A stretch of 64,000 bases of DNA from Buchnera aphidicola (Ceratovacuna keduensis). Its GTDB lineage: Bacteria; Pseudomonadota; Gammaproteobacteria; Enterobacterales; Enterobacteriaceae. Below, in pieces: positions 1 to 9,851 of this stretch (the stretch's first letter is position 1; each line of letters starts with the position of its first letter). The stretch covers positions 310,001-374,000 of the forward strand of contig NZ_CP134994.1 of the NCBI RefSeq assembly GCF_039372665.1, written 5' to 3'. Both the position numbers and the translations under genes were made by a program. The notes under the pieces are model-generated. The model did not search any database and was not told the origin of the DNA. It saw nothing but the letters and a program-made list of their open reading frames with translations.

Positions 1-1
1 T

Positions 2-178
2 ATAATTCAAATAAATGGAAAAAAAAGATATATCATTAATACAAAAAAAGATATTAAAGAAAAAGAAATATTAAAAATAGTAATAAAAAAAAATAATTTA
101 AAAAAATATATAAAAAACAATAATATAAAAAAAACAATATTTATAAAAAATAAAATAATAAATATTTTAACAAAATAA
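2..178 (+). CDS. leuS: Leucyl-tRNA synthetase, C-terminal end (partial at window edge)
   Basis: This is the last 58 codons of an open frame that enters from the left edge and stops with TAA. The translated tail starts IIQINGKKRYII and ends NKIINILTK. It fits the C-terminal domain of bacterial LeuRS, where a 'VQINGKVRGK' strand is followed by a helix and ends 'K-V-I-Y-V-P-G-K-L-L-N-L-V-V'. LeuRS charges tRNA-Leu in the cytoplasm; this C-terminal domain contacts the tRNA elbow. The leuS-holA order is also found in E. coli and Buchnera. The catalytic part lies outside the window, so only the end can be judged. Confidence 0.85.
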   Translation: MIQINGKKRYIINTKKDIKEKEILKIVIKKNNLKKYIKNNNIKKTIFIKNKIINILTK

Positions 179-209
179 AAAATATTTAATATAATTTAAT
201 AAACGAAAT

Positions 210-1184
210 ATGAAAAAAATATATTTTAACAAAAAAATTAATATAAACTATAATAAAAATATTTTATTTTTTATAATAGTTGGAAATGAAATAGTACTAA
301 TAAATGAAAATATAAAAAAAATATTGAAAAAAGCCAAAAAAATAGGATACTTAATTAATAAAAAAGTAGAATCTGAAAAAAATTTTAATAATTTAGTAAA
401 CAAAAATTTTTTTTATGATAAAAAAATTATAATAATAAATACTTTTAAAATAAATTTTTTTAATAGTATAATAAAATTTATAAAAAAAATAAATAAAATA
501 AAAAATCAAAAAATAATAATTATAATAAATTTTTTTAAATTATTAAATTTTAAAATATTAAATAAAATATTAAAACATATAAAAAAATATAAATTAATAA
601 ATTGTAATATAATAAATTATAAAGATGTAATTAATTGGATAGAACATCATTTTAAAAAAAAAAAAATAAAAATAACAAAAAACGCTAAAAAATTATTATA
701 TAATATATATAAAAATAATTTTACAGAATTAAAACAAATTATATATCAATGTAAAATATTATTTTATAAAAAAAAATATATATGTTCTAAAAAAATAAAA
801 AATATAATTAATATTTTTCCAAATTTTAATTATATAAATTTAATAAATTTTTTTTTTACAGAAAAAATAGAAAAATCCATAGAAATTATTAACAAAATAT
901 GTAAAAAAAAATATAATATAGAAACAATAATAACAACATTTTATAAAAAAATAATAAATATTATAATGTCTAGTAAAAATGAAATATATAAAATTCATTT
1001 TAATAAAATTAAAATAAATGAAAATAATAATAAAATATATAAAAATTATATAATAAAAATATCTAAAAACAAAATGTATAGGATAATAAGATATATAACA
1101 ATTATGGAAATAGAAATTAAAAAAAATAAAAAAATAAACTTTTGGAAAAAAATAAAAATTTTATTATTAATAATTAAAAAATAA
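210..1184 (+). CDS. holA: DNA polymerase III subunit delta
   Basis: A 324-residue protein, close to the usual ~340 of HolA. Delta is the wrench of the DNA polymerase III clamp loader: with gamma/tau (DnaX) and delta' it opens the beta clamp. Sequence identity is low because the gene is very AT-rich (long Lys/Ile/Asn runs), so the call rests on length, the pattern of a degenerate AAA-like fold ending in a short hydrophobic tail, and the position 31 bases after leuS as in E. coli. ATG is the first start in the frame. A run of 13 A (654-666) lies inside the gene and is in frame. Its partner dnaX is also in this window. Confidence 0.8.
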   Translation: MKKIYFNKKININYNKNILFFIIVGNEIVLINENIKKILKKAKKIGYLINKKVESEKNFNNLVNKNFFYDKKIIIINTFKINFFNSIIKFIKKINKIKNQKIIIIINFFKLLNFKILNKILKHIKKYKLINCNIINYKDVINWIEHHFKKKKIKITKNAKKLLYNIYKNNFTELKQIIYQCKILFYKKKYICSKKIKNIINIFPNFNYINLINFFFTEKIEKSIEIINKICKKKYNIETIITTFYKKIINIIMSSKNEIYKIHFNKIKINENNNKIYKNYIIKISKNKMYRIIRYITIMEIEIKKNKKINFWKKIKILLLIIKK

Positions 1185-1255
1185 TTATAAAAAAATTATT
1201 ATTAAAATAAAATATAATATAAATTTTAATATAAAATAATTTATAAAAAATAAAA

Positions 1256-1477
1256 ATGTATAGAAATGTATTAGATATTAGAAAATATAAATGTCCTGAT
1301 TCAATAATTTTTTTAAGAAAAAAAATAAGAATTATGAAAAAAAAAGAAATGATATTAATTATATCAAATGATCCATCTACTAAATGGGATATACCTAATT
1401 TTTGTACATTTATGGATCATAAAATAATAGAATTTTACATAGAACTTACTCCATTTAAATATTTATTACAAAAATAA
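1256..1477 (+). CDS. tusA: Sulfurtransferase TusA
   Basis: A 73-residue TusA/SirA-family protein. TusA takes persulfide sulfur from the cysteine desulfurase IscS and passes it to TusBCD, feeding 2-thiouridine synthesis at the wobble base of tRNA-Lys/Glu/Gln. The acceptor cysteine is Cys13, and the second signature (NDPSTKWDIPNFCTFMDH) matches the family well. The usual C-P-x-P motif reads C-P-D-S here, so the second proline is replaced by serine. The N-terminus is shorter than in E. coli (81 residues). tusE and tusBCD are elsewhere in this window, so the relay is complete. Confidence 0.93.
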   Translation: MYRNVLDIRKYKCPDSIIFLRKKIRIMKKKEMILIISNDPSTKWDIPNFCTFMDHKIIEFYIELTPFKYLLQK

Positions 1478-1508
1478 TAATTTATAATTTTATATAATAA
1501 TAAAATTT

Positions 1509-2624
1509 TTATAATTTTATTAATATATTTAACATTCTTCTTAAAGGTTCTGAAGCACCCCAAAGCAATTGATCTCCTATAGAAAAAACAGTAATATATT
1601 TACTACCAAAAGAAGATTTTCTAATCCTTCCTAACAATATTTTTAAAGTTCTAGATACCATAGAGGGAACTAAATTTTTAATAGTATTAATTTTATCATT
1701 ATTTATTATATTAACCCATTTATTATGATTAATTAATAAACTTTTTATTTCTTTAATACTTATTGTTTTTTTAAGTTTTATTAAAAAAGATTGACTATGA
1801 CATCTAAAAACACCTATTCTAACACAAACACTATCTATAATTATTTTTTTAGATTTAGATAAATTTAATATTTTATTAGTTTCAAACTCTCCTTTAATTT
1901 CTTCTTTACTTTTACCTTGTCCATCGTCTTCATCTATCCATGGTATTAAATTTCCAGCTAAAGGAGGAAAATTATTAATACCATTATTTGATTTTAATAA
2001 AGAACTAACTACATTTTCTATCTTTAATATAGAAATATTATTTTTTTTTAAATCATTTTTAACACTACTATGCAAATTACCCATTTCTAATAATAAATTC
2101 TTTATATAATTAGATCCAGCTCCAGAAACAGATTGATATGTAGAAACAAAAATACTTTTTATTAAATTTTCAGAAAATAAACCTCCTAAAGACATCAACA
2201 TTAAACTAACTGTACAATTTCCACCTGAAAAAGTTTTACATCCTTTTTCTATACTTTTTTTTATAAAATTATAATTTACAGGATCTAATACTATTATAGA
2301 ATTACTATTTTGTCTAAGATAAGATGATGCATCTAACCAAAAACCATTCCATCCTAATTTTTTTAAATTAAAATATACCTTTTTAGTGTATTCACTACCT
2401 TGGCATGTCAATATAATATCCATTTCTATTAATTTTTGTAAATCATATGCATTTTCTAAAATTCCAAATTTTATATTATTTATTTTAGGACCATTATGAC
2501 CTACTTGAGAAGTAGTAAAAAATTTTATATTTATTTTTGATAAATCATTTTTTAAAATCATTCTATCTAAAAGTACTGAACCCACCAATCCTCTCCATCC
2601 TATAAAACCAACTTTTTTTTTCAT
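1509..2624 (-). CDS. asd: Aspartate-semialdehyde dehydrogenase
   Basis: A 371-residue enzyme, E. coli Asd being 367. It reduces aspartyl phosphate to aspartate semialdehyde with NADPH, the branch point to lysine/diaminopimelate, threonine and methionine. The NADP loop is at the N-terminus (GWRGLVGS, residues 9-16). The catalytic Cys is residue 137 in SGGNCTVSL, and the active-site Arg and His are in RIGVFRCH (Arg269, His276). All key residues are present, so the enzyme should be active. It is convergent with tusA and divergent from yhgN. Essential amino acid precursors are the main currency of this symbiosis, which explains retention. Confidence 0.97.
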   Translation of the reverse strand: MKKKVGFIGWRGLVGSVLLDRMILKNDLSKINIKFFTTSQVGHNGPKINNIKFGILENAYDLQKLIEMDIILTCQGSEYTKKVYFNLKKLGWNGFWLDASSYLRQNSNSIIVLDPVNYNFIKKSIEKGCKTFSGGNCTVSLMLMSLGGLFSENLIKSIFVSTYQSVSGAGSNYIKNLLLEMGNLHSSVKNDLKKNNISILKIENVVSSLLKSNNGINNFPPLAGNLIPWIDEDDGQGKSKEEIKGEFETNKILNLSKSKKIIIDSVCVRIGVFRCHSQSFLIKLKKTISIKEIKSLLINHNKWVNIINNDKINTIKNLVPSMVSRTLKILLGRIRKSSFGSKYITVFSIGDQLLWGASEPLRRMLNILIKL

Positions 2625-2955
2625 ATGGTTCCAAAAATTTAATAATGTTATTATAATAAAATATTATATAAAAAATATTAATACAATAAGAATTATTAAA
2701 ATTTTTTTTATTAAAAAAAATAATAAAATATATAAAAAATAAAATATTTTTATTTAATAAAATTATTAATAATAAATATTAAATAAAAAATAATAAAAAA
2801 TGTTTAATTTTAAAAATAAATAATATATATTATTTTATAATAAAAAAAATAATGTAAAATATATTAAATTATCTTTTTTTTAAAAATTTTATAAAATATA
2901 TAAAATTATAATTAAAAAAATGAAATTATTATTCTATTAAACTTAAAAGGAAAAA
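2625..2955. other. Intergenic region between asd and yhgN
   Basis: About 330 bases of almost pure A/T between two divergently transcribed genes. I find no open frame of useful length, no tRNA-like structure and no strong hairpin. The only recognisable element is a Shine-Dalgarno-like AAAAGG just before the yhgN ATG. It presumably holds promoters for both genes, but base composition makes -10-like hexamers ubiquitous, so I call none. Confidence 0.5.
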
Positions 2956-3552
2956 ATGAATAAAATAATTTCTAATACTATATTATTAATATTAATAATG
3001 GATCCATTAGGAAATCTTCCTATTTTTATGTCTATTTTAAATAAATTTAAAAAAAAAAGAAAAAAAATAATATTAATAAGAGAAATGTTAATAGCATTAA
3101 TAATAATGATATTGTTTTTATTTTCTGGAGAAAAAATATTATCTTTTTTAAATTTAAAAACTCAAATAGTATCTATATCTGGAGGAATAATTTTATTTTT
3201 AATTGCCATAAAAATGATTTTTTCAAATGAAAACAATAATGTAGAAAAAGAAATATCAAAAAAAAATGAACCATTTTTAGTTCCATTAGCAGTACCATTA
3301 ATAGCTGGTCCTTCTATATTAGCTACATTAATACTTTTATCACATCAATATAATAATCAGAAATTAATATTAATAATACCATTAATAATAGCTTGGAGTT
3401 TTAGTTTATTCATATTATTATCCGCAGAAATTTTTATAAATTTATTTGGACAAAATATAGTAAATGCATTAGAAAAATTAATGGGTCTAATATTAATAAT
3501 GTTATCTACACAAATGTTTTTAGATGGAATAAAATCGTGGTTTTATAAATAA
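2956..3552 (+). CDS. yhgN: MarC-family integral membrane protein YhgN
   Basis: A 198-residue protein with about six hydrophobic segments, typical of the MarC/UPF0056 family and close to E. coli YhgN (197). The N-terminal segment holds the family motif 'ILIMDPLGNLPIF', and the middle carries 'PLAVPLIAGPSILATLI'. The molecular function of the family is unsettled; a transport or permease role has been proposed but not shown. asd and yhgN are neighbours in E. coli and Buchnera. The ATG is preceded by AAAAGG at 2944-2949. Retention in a reduced genome suggests a real role in metabolite traffic at the inner membrane, which is inference. Confidence 0.88.
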   Translation: MNKIISNTILLILIMDPLGNLPIFMSILNKFKKKRKKIILIREMLIALIIMILFLFSGEKILSFLNLKTQIVSISGGIILFLIAIKMIFSNENNNVEKEISKKNEPFLVPLAVPLIAGPSILATLILLSHQYNNQKLILIIPLIIAWSFSLFILLSAEIFINLFGQNIVNALEKLMGLILIMLSTQMFLDGIKSWFYK

Positions 3553-3587
3553 AAATTTAAAATAAAAATTAAAAATAAATAAAAATT

Positions 3588-4736
3588 ATGAGAACAATAA
3601 CAAACACAAACATATCAAAGAAAAGAATAATAATAAGAAGTGATTTTAATGTTACTATAATAAAAAAAAAAATAGTTTCTAGTGAAAGAATAGATAGATC
3701 TTTATCTACTATAAAATATGCAATAAAAAAAAAAGCTAAAATAATATTAATGTCACATTTTGGAAGACCAAAAGAAGAAAAATTTGAAAAAAAATATTCT
3801 TTATTTCCAGTATTTAAATATCTTAAAAAAAAAATAAAAAATACTAATATTATATTTCATAAAAATATTTCTGATCCAATAAAAATAAAATTTGGAGAAA
3901 TTTGTTTTTTAGAAAATGTTAGATTTAATAAAGGAGAAAAAAAAAATTCTAAAAAACTTTCTAAAAAATATTCAGATCTATGTGATATATTTGTTATGGA
4001 TGCATTTGGAAGTGCTCATAGAATGCATTCATCAACTTATGGAATAATAAAATTTGCAAAAAAATCTTGTTTTGGAAAATTATTAGAATCAGAAATAATA
4101 GCTATAAACAAAGTGTTAAAAAATCCAAAAAAACCTTTAATATCTATTGTTGGTGGTTCAAAAATTTCAACTAAATTTTCTCTTTTAAAATCTTTAGGAA
4201 AAATTTCAGACAAAATAATTTTAGGAGGAGGAATAGCTAATACTTTTATAGCAATAAAAAATAATGTAGGAAAATCTTTATATGAAAAAAAATTTGTTAA
4301 AGAAGCAAAAAAATTGAATAAAAAATTTAATTTTATAATTCCTATAGATTCTAAAGTAGGAAAAGAATTTTCAAATGATACAAAAATAAAAAATAAAATA
4401 GTTTCTGAAATTAATAATGAAGAAGAAATAATGGATATAGGAAAAAAAACAGAAAATAAAATAAAAAAAATATTAAAATTAGCAAAAACAATTATATGGA
4501 ACGGTCCATTAGGAGTATTTGAATTTTCTAATTTTAGACATGGAACTAAAACATTAGCAAAATGTATATCTAAGAGCAAAGCATTTTCTATAGCAGGAGG
4601 AGGAGATACTTTAGCTATTATAGATTTAATAAAAATAAAAAATAAAATTTCATATATTTCTACTGGAGGTGGAGCTTTTTTAGAATTTTTAGTAAATGGA
4701 ACTTTGCCAGTGATAGATTTAATAAATAAAATTTAA
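3588..4736 (+). CDS. pgk: Phosphoglycerate kinase
   Basis: A 382-residue enzyme, slightly shorter than E. coli Pgk (387). It transfers phosphate from 1,3-bisphosphoglycerate to ADP, the first ATP-yielding step of glycolysis. The N-terminal substrate domain carries 'RSDFNV' and the basic patch 'SHFGRPK'; the C-terminal nucleotide domain carries 'ILGGGIANTF', 'WNGPLGVFE' and the phosphate-binding 'AGGGDT'. All expected motifs are intact. fbaA follows after 22 bases on the same strand, and the pair is a conserved operon in enterobacteria. An A-tract of 11 (3662-3672) is in frame. Confidence 0.98.
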   Translation: MRTITNTNISKKRIIIRSDFNVTIIKKKIVSSERIDRSLSTIKYAIKKKAKIILMSHFGRPKEEKFEKKYSLFPVFKYLKKKIKNTNIIFHKNISDPIKIKFGEICFLENVRFNKGEKKNSKKLSKKYSDLCDIFVMDAFGSAHRMHSSTYGIIKFAKKSCFGKLLESEIIAINKVLKNPKKPLISIVGGSKISTKFSLLKSLGKISDKIILGGGIANTFIAIKNNVGKSLYEKKFVKEAKKLNKKFNFIIPIDSKVGKEFSNDTKIKNKIVSEINNEEEIMDIGKKTENKIKKILKLAKTIIWNGPLGVFEFSNFRHGTKTLAKCISKSKAFSIAGGGDTLAIIDLIKIKNKISYISTGGGAFLEFLVNGTLPVIDLINKI

Positions 4737-4758
4737 AAAATTAAAAGGTAATATAATT

Positions 4759-5850
4759 TTGAAAAGATTATTAAAAAATATTAAAAATGGAGTTATATCT
4801 GGATCAGAAGCAAAAAAAATATTTAAAATAGCTAAGCAAAATAATTTTGCTATACCTGCAATAAATTGTTGTAATTTTGATACTATAAATTGTGTATTAG
4901 AAGCTTCTAAAAAAATAAATTCTCCTATAATAATACAATTTTCTTATACAGGATCATCATTTTTTATAGGAAAAAAAATTGAAATAAAAAATATTCATGA
5001 AAAATCTATTTTAGGAGCTACTATAGCTGCAAAATATGTACATAAAATTTCAAAATTTTATAATATACCAATAATATTACACACTGATCATTGTCATAAA
5101 GAAATATTGCCATGGTTAGATGGACTAATACTAGAAAACAAAAAATTTTTTAAAAAAAAAGGAATACCATTATTTACTTCTCATATGATAGATTTATCAA
5201 AAGAAAATATAAAAAATAATGTAAAAATATGTTCAAAATATTTTAAAAAAATGAAAAATATAAATATAATGTTAGAAATAGAATTAGGATGCACTGGAGG
5301 TGAAGAAGATGGAGTAGACAATACAAATATAGAAAAAAAACATTTATATACTAAACCAAAAGAAATATATTATGCATATAAAAAATTAATAAAAATTAGT
5401 AATTTATTTATAATTGCTGCATCCTTTGGAAATGTACATGGAGTTTATTATCATAAAAATATAACATTAAAACCTAAAATTTTAATAAATTCTCAAAAAT
5501 ATATAAGTAAAAAATATAATTTAAATAATAAACCTATATATTTTGTATTTCATGGAGGATCTGGTTCAAAAAAAAATATAATAAAAAAATCTATTTCATA
5601 TGGAGTTATAAAAATAAATATAGATACAGATATACAATGGAATTTATGGAAAGGAATATTAAAATTTTATAAAAAAAATAAATATTATTTAAAAAGTCAA
5701 ATAGGAAATCCTAAAGGAAAAAAATTACCAAATAAAAAATATTATGATCCAAGAAATTGGATAAGACATGCACAAAAATGTACAATTAAAAAAATTAAAA
5801 AAATATTTAAAAATTTAAATGCAATAAATATATTAAACAAAAAATTTTAA
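4759..5850 (+). CDS. fbaA: Class II fructose-1,6-bisphosphate aldolase
   Basis: A 363-residue class II (zinc) aldolase that splits fructose 1,6-bisphosphate into two triose phosphates. The start is TTG at 4759, chosen because the protein then aligns from its first residues with E. coli FbaA and AAAAGG lies about 12 bases upstream. Catalytic Asp110 and zinc ligands His111, Glu175, His227 and His265 are visible (HTDHC, EIELGCTGGEEDGVDN, GNVHGVY, FHGGSGS), each one residue later than in E. coli. It lies directly after pgk and is probably cotranscribed with it. Confidence 0.97.
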   Translation: MKRLLKNIKNGVISGSEAKKIFKIAKQNNFAIPAINCCNFDTINCVLEASKKINSPIIIQFSYTGSSFFIGKKIEIKNIHEKSILGATIAAKYVHKISKFYNIPIILHTDHCHKEILPWLDGLILENKKFFKKKGIPLFTSHMIDLSKENIKNNVKICSKYFKKMKNINIMLEIELGCTGGEEDGVDNTNIEKKHLYTKPKEIYYAYKKLIKISNLFIIAASFGNVHGVYYHKNITLKPKILINSQKYISKKYNLNNKPIYFVFHGGSGSKKNIIKKSISYGVIKINIDTDIQWNLWKGILKFYKKNKYYLKSQIGNPKGKKLPNKKYYDPRNWIRHAQKCTIKKIKKIFKNLNAINILNKKF

Positions 5851-5909
5851 AATATTAAATTTTTTAAAAATATATAAAAATTTTATAAAAAATATTATAG
5901 GAATAAAAA

Positions 5910-6761
5910 ATGAATGATTTTAATGTAGTTAATGATATTCATCATGCTGGAAACTGGATAATAAGAAATCAAGAATTAGTTTTAAGTTATATAATAAATT
6001 TTATTTCTTCAATAATAATATTTACTACTGGCACATTTATCGCAAGTATAATATCAAACGGTATTAATAAAGTATTGATATCAAGATCTATAGACATAAC
6101 AATTTCAAATTTTCTATCATCTTTAGTTAGATATATAATAATAACGTTTTCTCTTATAGCTTCACTTGGATGTATAGGTGTACAAACTACATCTGTAATA
6201 GCAATATTAGGAGCTGCTGGAATGGCTATTGGGTTAGCTTTACAAGGATCTTTATCAAATTTTGCTGCAGGAGTATTATTAGTAACATTAAGACCATTAA
6301 AAACAGGAGAATATGTAGATTTAGGAAGTGCATCAGGAACTGTTTTAAATATACATATATTTTATACAACTTTAAGAACATTAGATGGAAAAATAGTAAT
6401 TGTTCCTAATGAAAAAATAGTATCAGGAAATATAATAAATTATTCTAGAGAACCCGCAAGAAGAAATGAATTTAATATTAGTGTATCATATCAAACAGAT
6501 GTAGACTTTGTAATTAAAATTTTAAGAGAAGTAGTTAATAAAGAAGAAAGAGTTTTAAAAGATAGAGATATAGTAATTGGTTTATCAGAATTAGCTCCTT
6601 CTTCTATAAACTTTATAATAAGATGTTGGAGTAATACTAATGAATTAAATTCTGTATACTGGGATTTAATGGCTAAATTTAAAAAATCTTTAGATAAAAA
6701 TAATATTTCAATTCCGTATCCACAACTTGATGTAAATATTTATAAAAAATATAAAAAATAA
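5910..6761 (+). CDS. mscS: Small-conductance mechanosensitive channel MscS
   Basis: A 283-residue protein matching E. coli MscS (286). MscS is a homoheptameric inner-membrane channel that opens under membrane tension and releases solutes on hypo-osmotic shock. Three N-terminal hydrophobic segments are visible. The pore helix TM3, rich in Gly and Ala (AILGAAGMAIGLALQGSLSN, about residues 95-114), is well conserved, followed by the soluble beta and alpha/beta vestibule domains with 'GEYVDLG' and 'PNEKIVSGNIINYS'. The gene is less degraded in base composition than recC next to it. The fbaA-mscS order matches Buchnera and E. coli. Confidence 0.96.
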   Translation: MNDFNVVNDIHHAGNWIIRNQELVLSYIINFISSIIIFTTGTFIASIISNGINKVLISRSIDITISNFLSSLVRYIIITFSLIASLGCIGVQTTSVIAILGAAGMAIGLALQGSLSNFAAGVLLVTLRPLKTGEYVDLGSASGTVLNIHIFYTTLRTLDGKIVIVPNEKIVSGNIINYSREPARRNEFNISVSYQTDVDFVIKILREVVNKEERVLKDRDIVIGLSELAPSSINFIIRCWSNTNELNSVYWDLMAKFKKSLDKNNISIPYPQLDVNIYKKYKK

Positions 6762-6779
6762 AAAAAATAATAACATATT

Positions 6780-9700
6780 ATGAAAATATATATATCAAAT
6801 AAAATTAATATATTGATAAAAAAAGCTTGTAATATAATAAAAAAAAAAAAAACATATTATTAGAAGAAATTTTTATTGTAAAAGATTATAAAACGGCTAA
6901 ATGGATAGAAATATTTATTACAAAAAAAATAGGAATTTTTTCAAATATAAAATTCTATACTATAGAAACATTTTTATGTAAAATCTTTAAAAAAAAAATT
7001 TTTTTTAAAGATTTAGAACTATTTTGGGAAATATTATTAAATCAAAAAAACAATTATATAAAAAAAATATTTAAAAATAAATTTGATGAAAAGAAAAAAA
7101 TTTTATTTTCATTAAAAATTAAAAAAATTTTTAAAAAATATTTATTATATAATCCAAAAATTATACTAAATTGGAAAAATAATTCAAAAATAAATAAAAA
7201 AGAAAAATTTCAAAAAAAAATATGGAAATTATTAAATAACTTTAAAAAAAATAACTTTAAAAGTTATATAAATAATTTTTCAGAAAATAAAAAAAATAAA
7301 AAAAGGATATTTATTATAAATACTAATAATATATCTAAGCTTTTTATGTCGTTTTTTAATATATTAAACAAAAAATTTTCTATAATAATATTAATTGTTA
7401 CTCCACTAGGTATATTAATAAAAGAAAAAAATAATTTTAAAAATTTTAAAAGTTTCAATATTGTAAAAAAATTAAAAAAAATTATTATAAATCCATTATT
7501 AATGTACTTAGCTAAAACTTATATAAATTTAATAAAAAATTTTAAAAAAAAAAATATATATATTTTAAGGGAAAAAAATAAAAAAAAAAAAACTTTATTA
7601 GAAAATATACAAAAAGATATAGTATTAAATAAATTAAATTATAAAAAAATACGTAAAAAAGATAATTCTATTTTAATAAATTCTTGTTGTAGTAAATATA
7701 AAGAAATAGAAATTCTCAATAGAAATTTAATAAAAATATTAAACAAAGAAAAAAATATAAAATTTAGTGATATAGTTATCATTTCGAAAAAAATAGAAAA
7801 ATATTTTCCTTATATAAAAAGTATATTTAATAAAAAAAAATATAAAAATAATATACCTTATAAAATTATAAAAAATTATAATAATAAAGAAAATGAATGT
7901 TTTAAATTTATTTATAAAATATTTAGTTTAAAAGATAAAAAAATTACTAAAAGAGAAATAATGAATTTATTAAATACTAATTTTATAAAAAAAAAATATA
8001 ATATAAAAAGCAAAGAAATAAATATATTAGAAATATGGATTTCAGACTTATTTATAAAATTTGGTATAAATGAAAAAATAATAAAAAAAGAATATAAATA
8101 TATAGGAAAAGAAAATACTTGGTTTTATGGAATAAAAAAAATTTTGTTAGGAAGCATTACATATCAAAAAAAAATGATTTATAAAAATATATTTCCATAT
8201 ATTAAAATAAATTATTACAACAAAAAATTATTTAAAAAATTAATAAATTTTATATATTTAATAAAAAAATGGAAAAAAATATTTTCAAAATCAAGAAAAT
8301 TACATAAATGGAAATATATATTAAAAAATTTTTTGGAAGAATTTATATTTTATAAAAAAAAATTACTTAAAAAAAATATAAAAAAAATATTAAATAAAAT
8401 TTTAGAATCAGGAATAAAAGTAAAATATAAAAAAAAAATTTGTATAAACAACTTAAAAATTATTTTTAAAAAATTAATAAAAACAAAATCTTTTAATAAA
8501 AAAATATTTTTAAATTCTGTTACATTTTGTAATTATGATCAAATAAAAAATATAAATTTTAAAGTAATATATTTTATAGGAATGAATTATTATAAAAAAA
8601 AATATAAAAATTCATTTAAAAAATTTGATTTAACATATAAAAAAAAAAATAATGAATATTATAAAGAAAAATATAACTATATTAGTGAAATTATACTATT
8701 AATGATTTCTGCAGAAAAATATTTTTGTATAAGTTATACAAATAACTTTAACAAAAATAACAATATAAAAATAATAGAAATATTAATAGATTATATATCT
8801 GAAAATTACTATTTAAATAAAAATTTGTCAAAAAATATTATAGAAAATAAAAAAAATATTATTTCAAATATTATAAAAAAATATAAAGAAGATATATCAT
8901 ATATAAATTATAAAAAATTAAATAAACAAAAAAAAATAAAAAAAACTATAAAAAAAATAGATATAAAAAAAAAAATAAAGATAGATATAAAAAAACTAAT
9001 AAATTTTTGGAAAAATCCAATAGAATATTTTTTAAAAAATACTGTTAAAATTAATTTGTTTGAATATTATAAAAAAGATGATTTAGATGAAGAACCTTTT
9101 ATATTAAACAAAAATATAGAAAAAAAAATTAATGAAAAAGTATTTAAATATATTTTAAAAAATAAAGACATAAACAAAATATTTAAATATTATTTATGTT
9201 CAGGAATTCTTCCAAAAAAATATTTTGGTAAAATAATTTTTGAAAAAATTTTAAAAAATTCTAAAATTTTAAAAAAAAAAATTTATAAATTTTATATTAA
9301 TAAAAAAAAAAAAAAAATAAAAATTAAAATAAAAAATTTTATAATATATGCAAACATAGAAACTAATTCATTAAAAAAATTAATAAAATGGAAACCTAAA
9401 ATATTAAATTTATATGATGAAATAGAATTTTGGTTTTATCATTTAATATTTTGTATAAAAAACATATGTAAAAGTGATAGTAAAATGTTTGGTTATAAAA
9501 ATTCAAAAATAATTTTTAAAAAATTAAGTAAAAAAAAATCATATAAATATATTTTAAAATATTTAATAGGATATTTTAATGGAATAACAAATCCAATTTT
9601 TATAACAAGATCAGGAATTTTATGGATAAAAAATTTAATAAAAGGAACAAATAAAAAAAAATTAAAAGAATCTTTTGTTAAAAATTGGAATGGAAATAAC

Positions 9701-9832
9701 TATATTTTAGGAGAAAAAAACAATATATATATAAAAAAAATAATAAAAAATATAAATAAAAAAAATATTAAAAAAATATATAATTCTTCATTAAAATGGT
9801 ACTATTCCATTTTTAAAAATATGAAAAAATAA
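6780..9832 (+). pseudogene. recC: Exodeoxyribonuclease V subunit RecC, split by a frameshift at a poly(A) tract (possibly rescued)
   Basis: The reading frame from ATG 6780 gives MKIYISNKINILIKKACN, fitting the RecC start ('Y-x-S-N' then a helix). It runs into 14 A (6839-6852) and stops at TAG 6861. From 6851 the -1 frame is open without a stop to 9832 and continues with RecC-like sequence (NILLEEIFIVKDYKTAKWIE). Joined, the product would be about 1017 residues, against about 1120 in E. coli. The downstream frame has no ATG before 7346. RecC is the chi-recognition and scaffold subunit of RecBCD. One extra A in the mRNA would restore the protein, so transcriptional slippage may keep it functional. 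Another run of 16 A (9302-9317) is in frame. Intact recB and recD follow directly. Confidence 0.85.
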
Positions 9833-9851
9833 ATTAATTTTGTAATAAAAT

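Noticed and set aside
1185-1255. Weak A/T hairpins after holA and after tusA as terminators
   Set aside because: Stems are imperfect and purely A/T, and not distinguishable from the background of this DNA.
2625-2955. Possible simple-sequence repeats or an origin-like AT-rich region
   Set aside because: A/T richness is the same in every spacer of the window; I saw no DnaA-box cluster (TTATCCACA-type) or replication genes.
4037-4579. 180-codon open frame on the minus strand inside pgk
   Set aside because: It is antisense to a fully conserved pgk. Its Phe/Ile/Ser composition is the mirror of Lys/Asn-rich coding DNA, and it has no recognisable motif.
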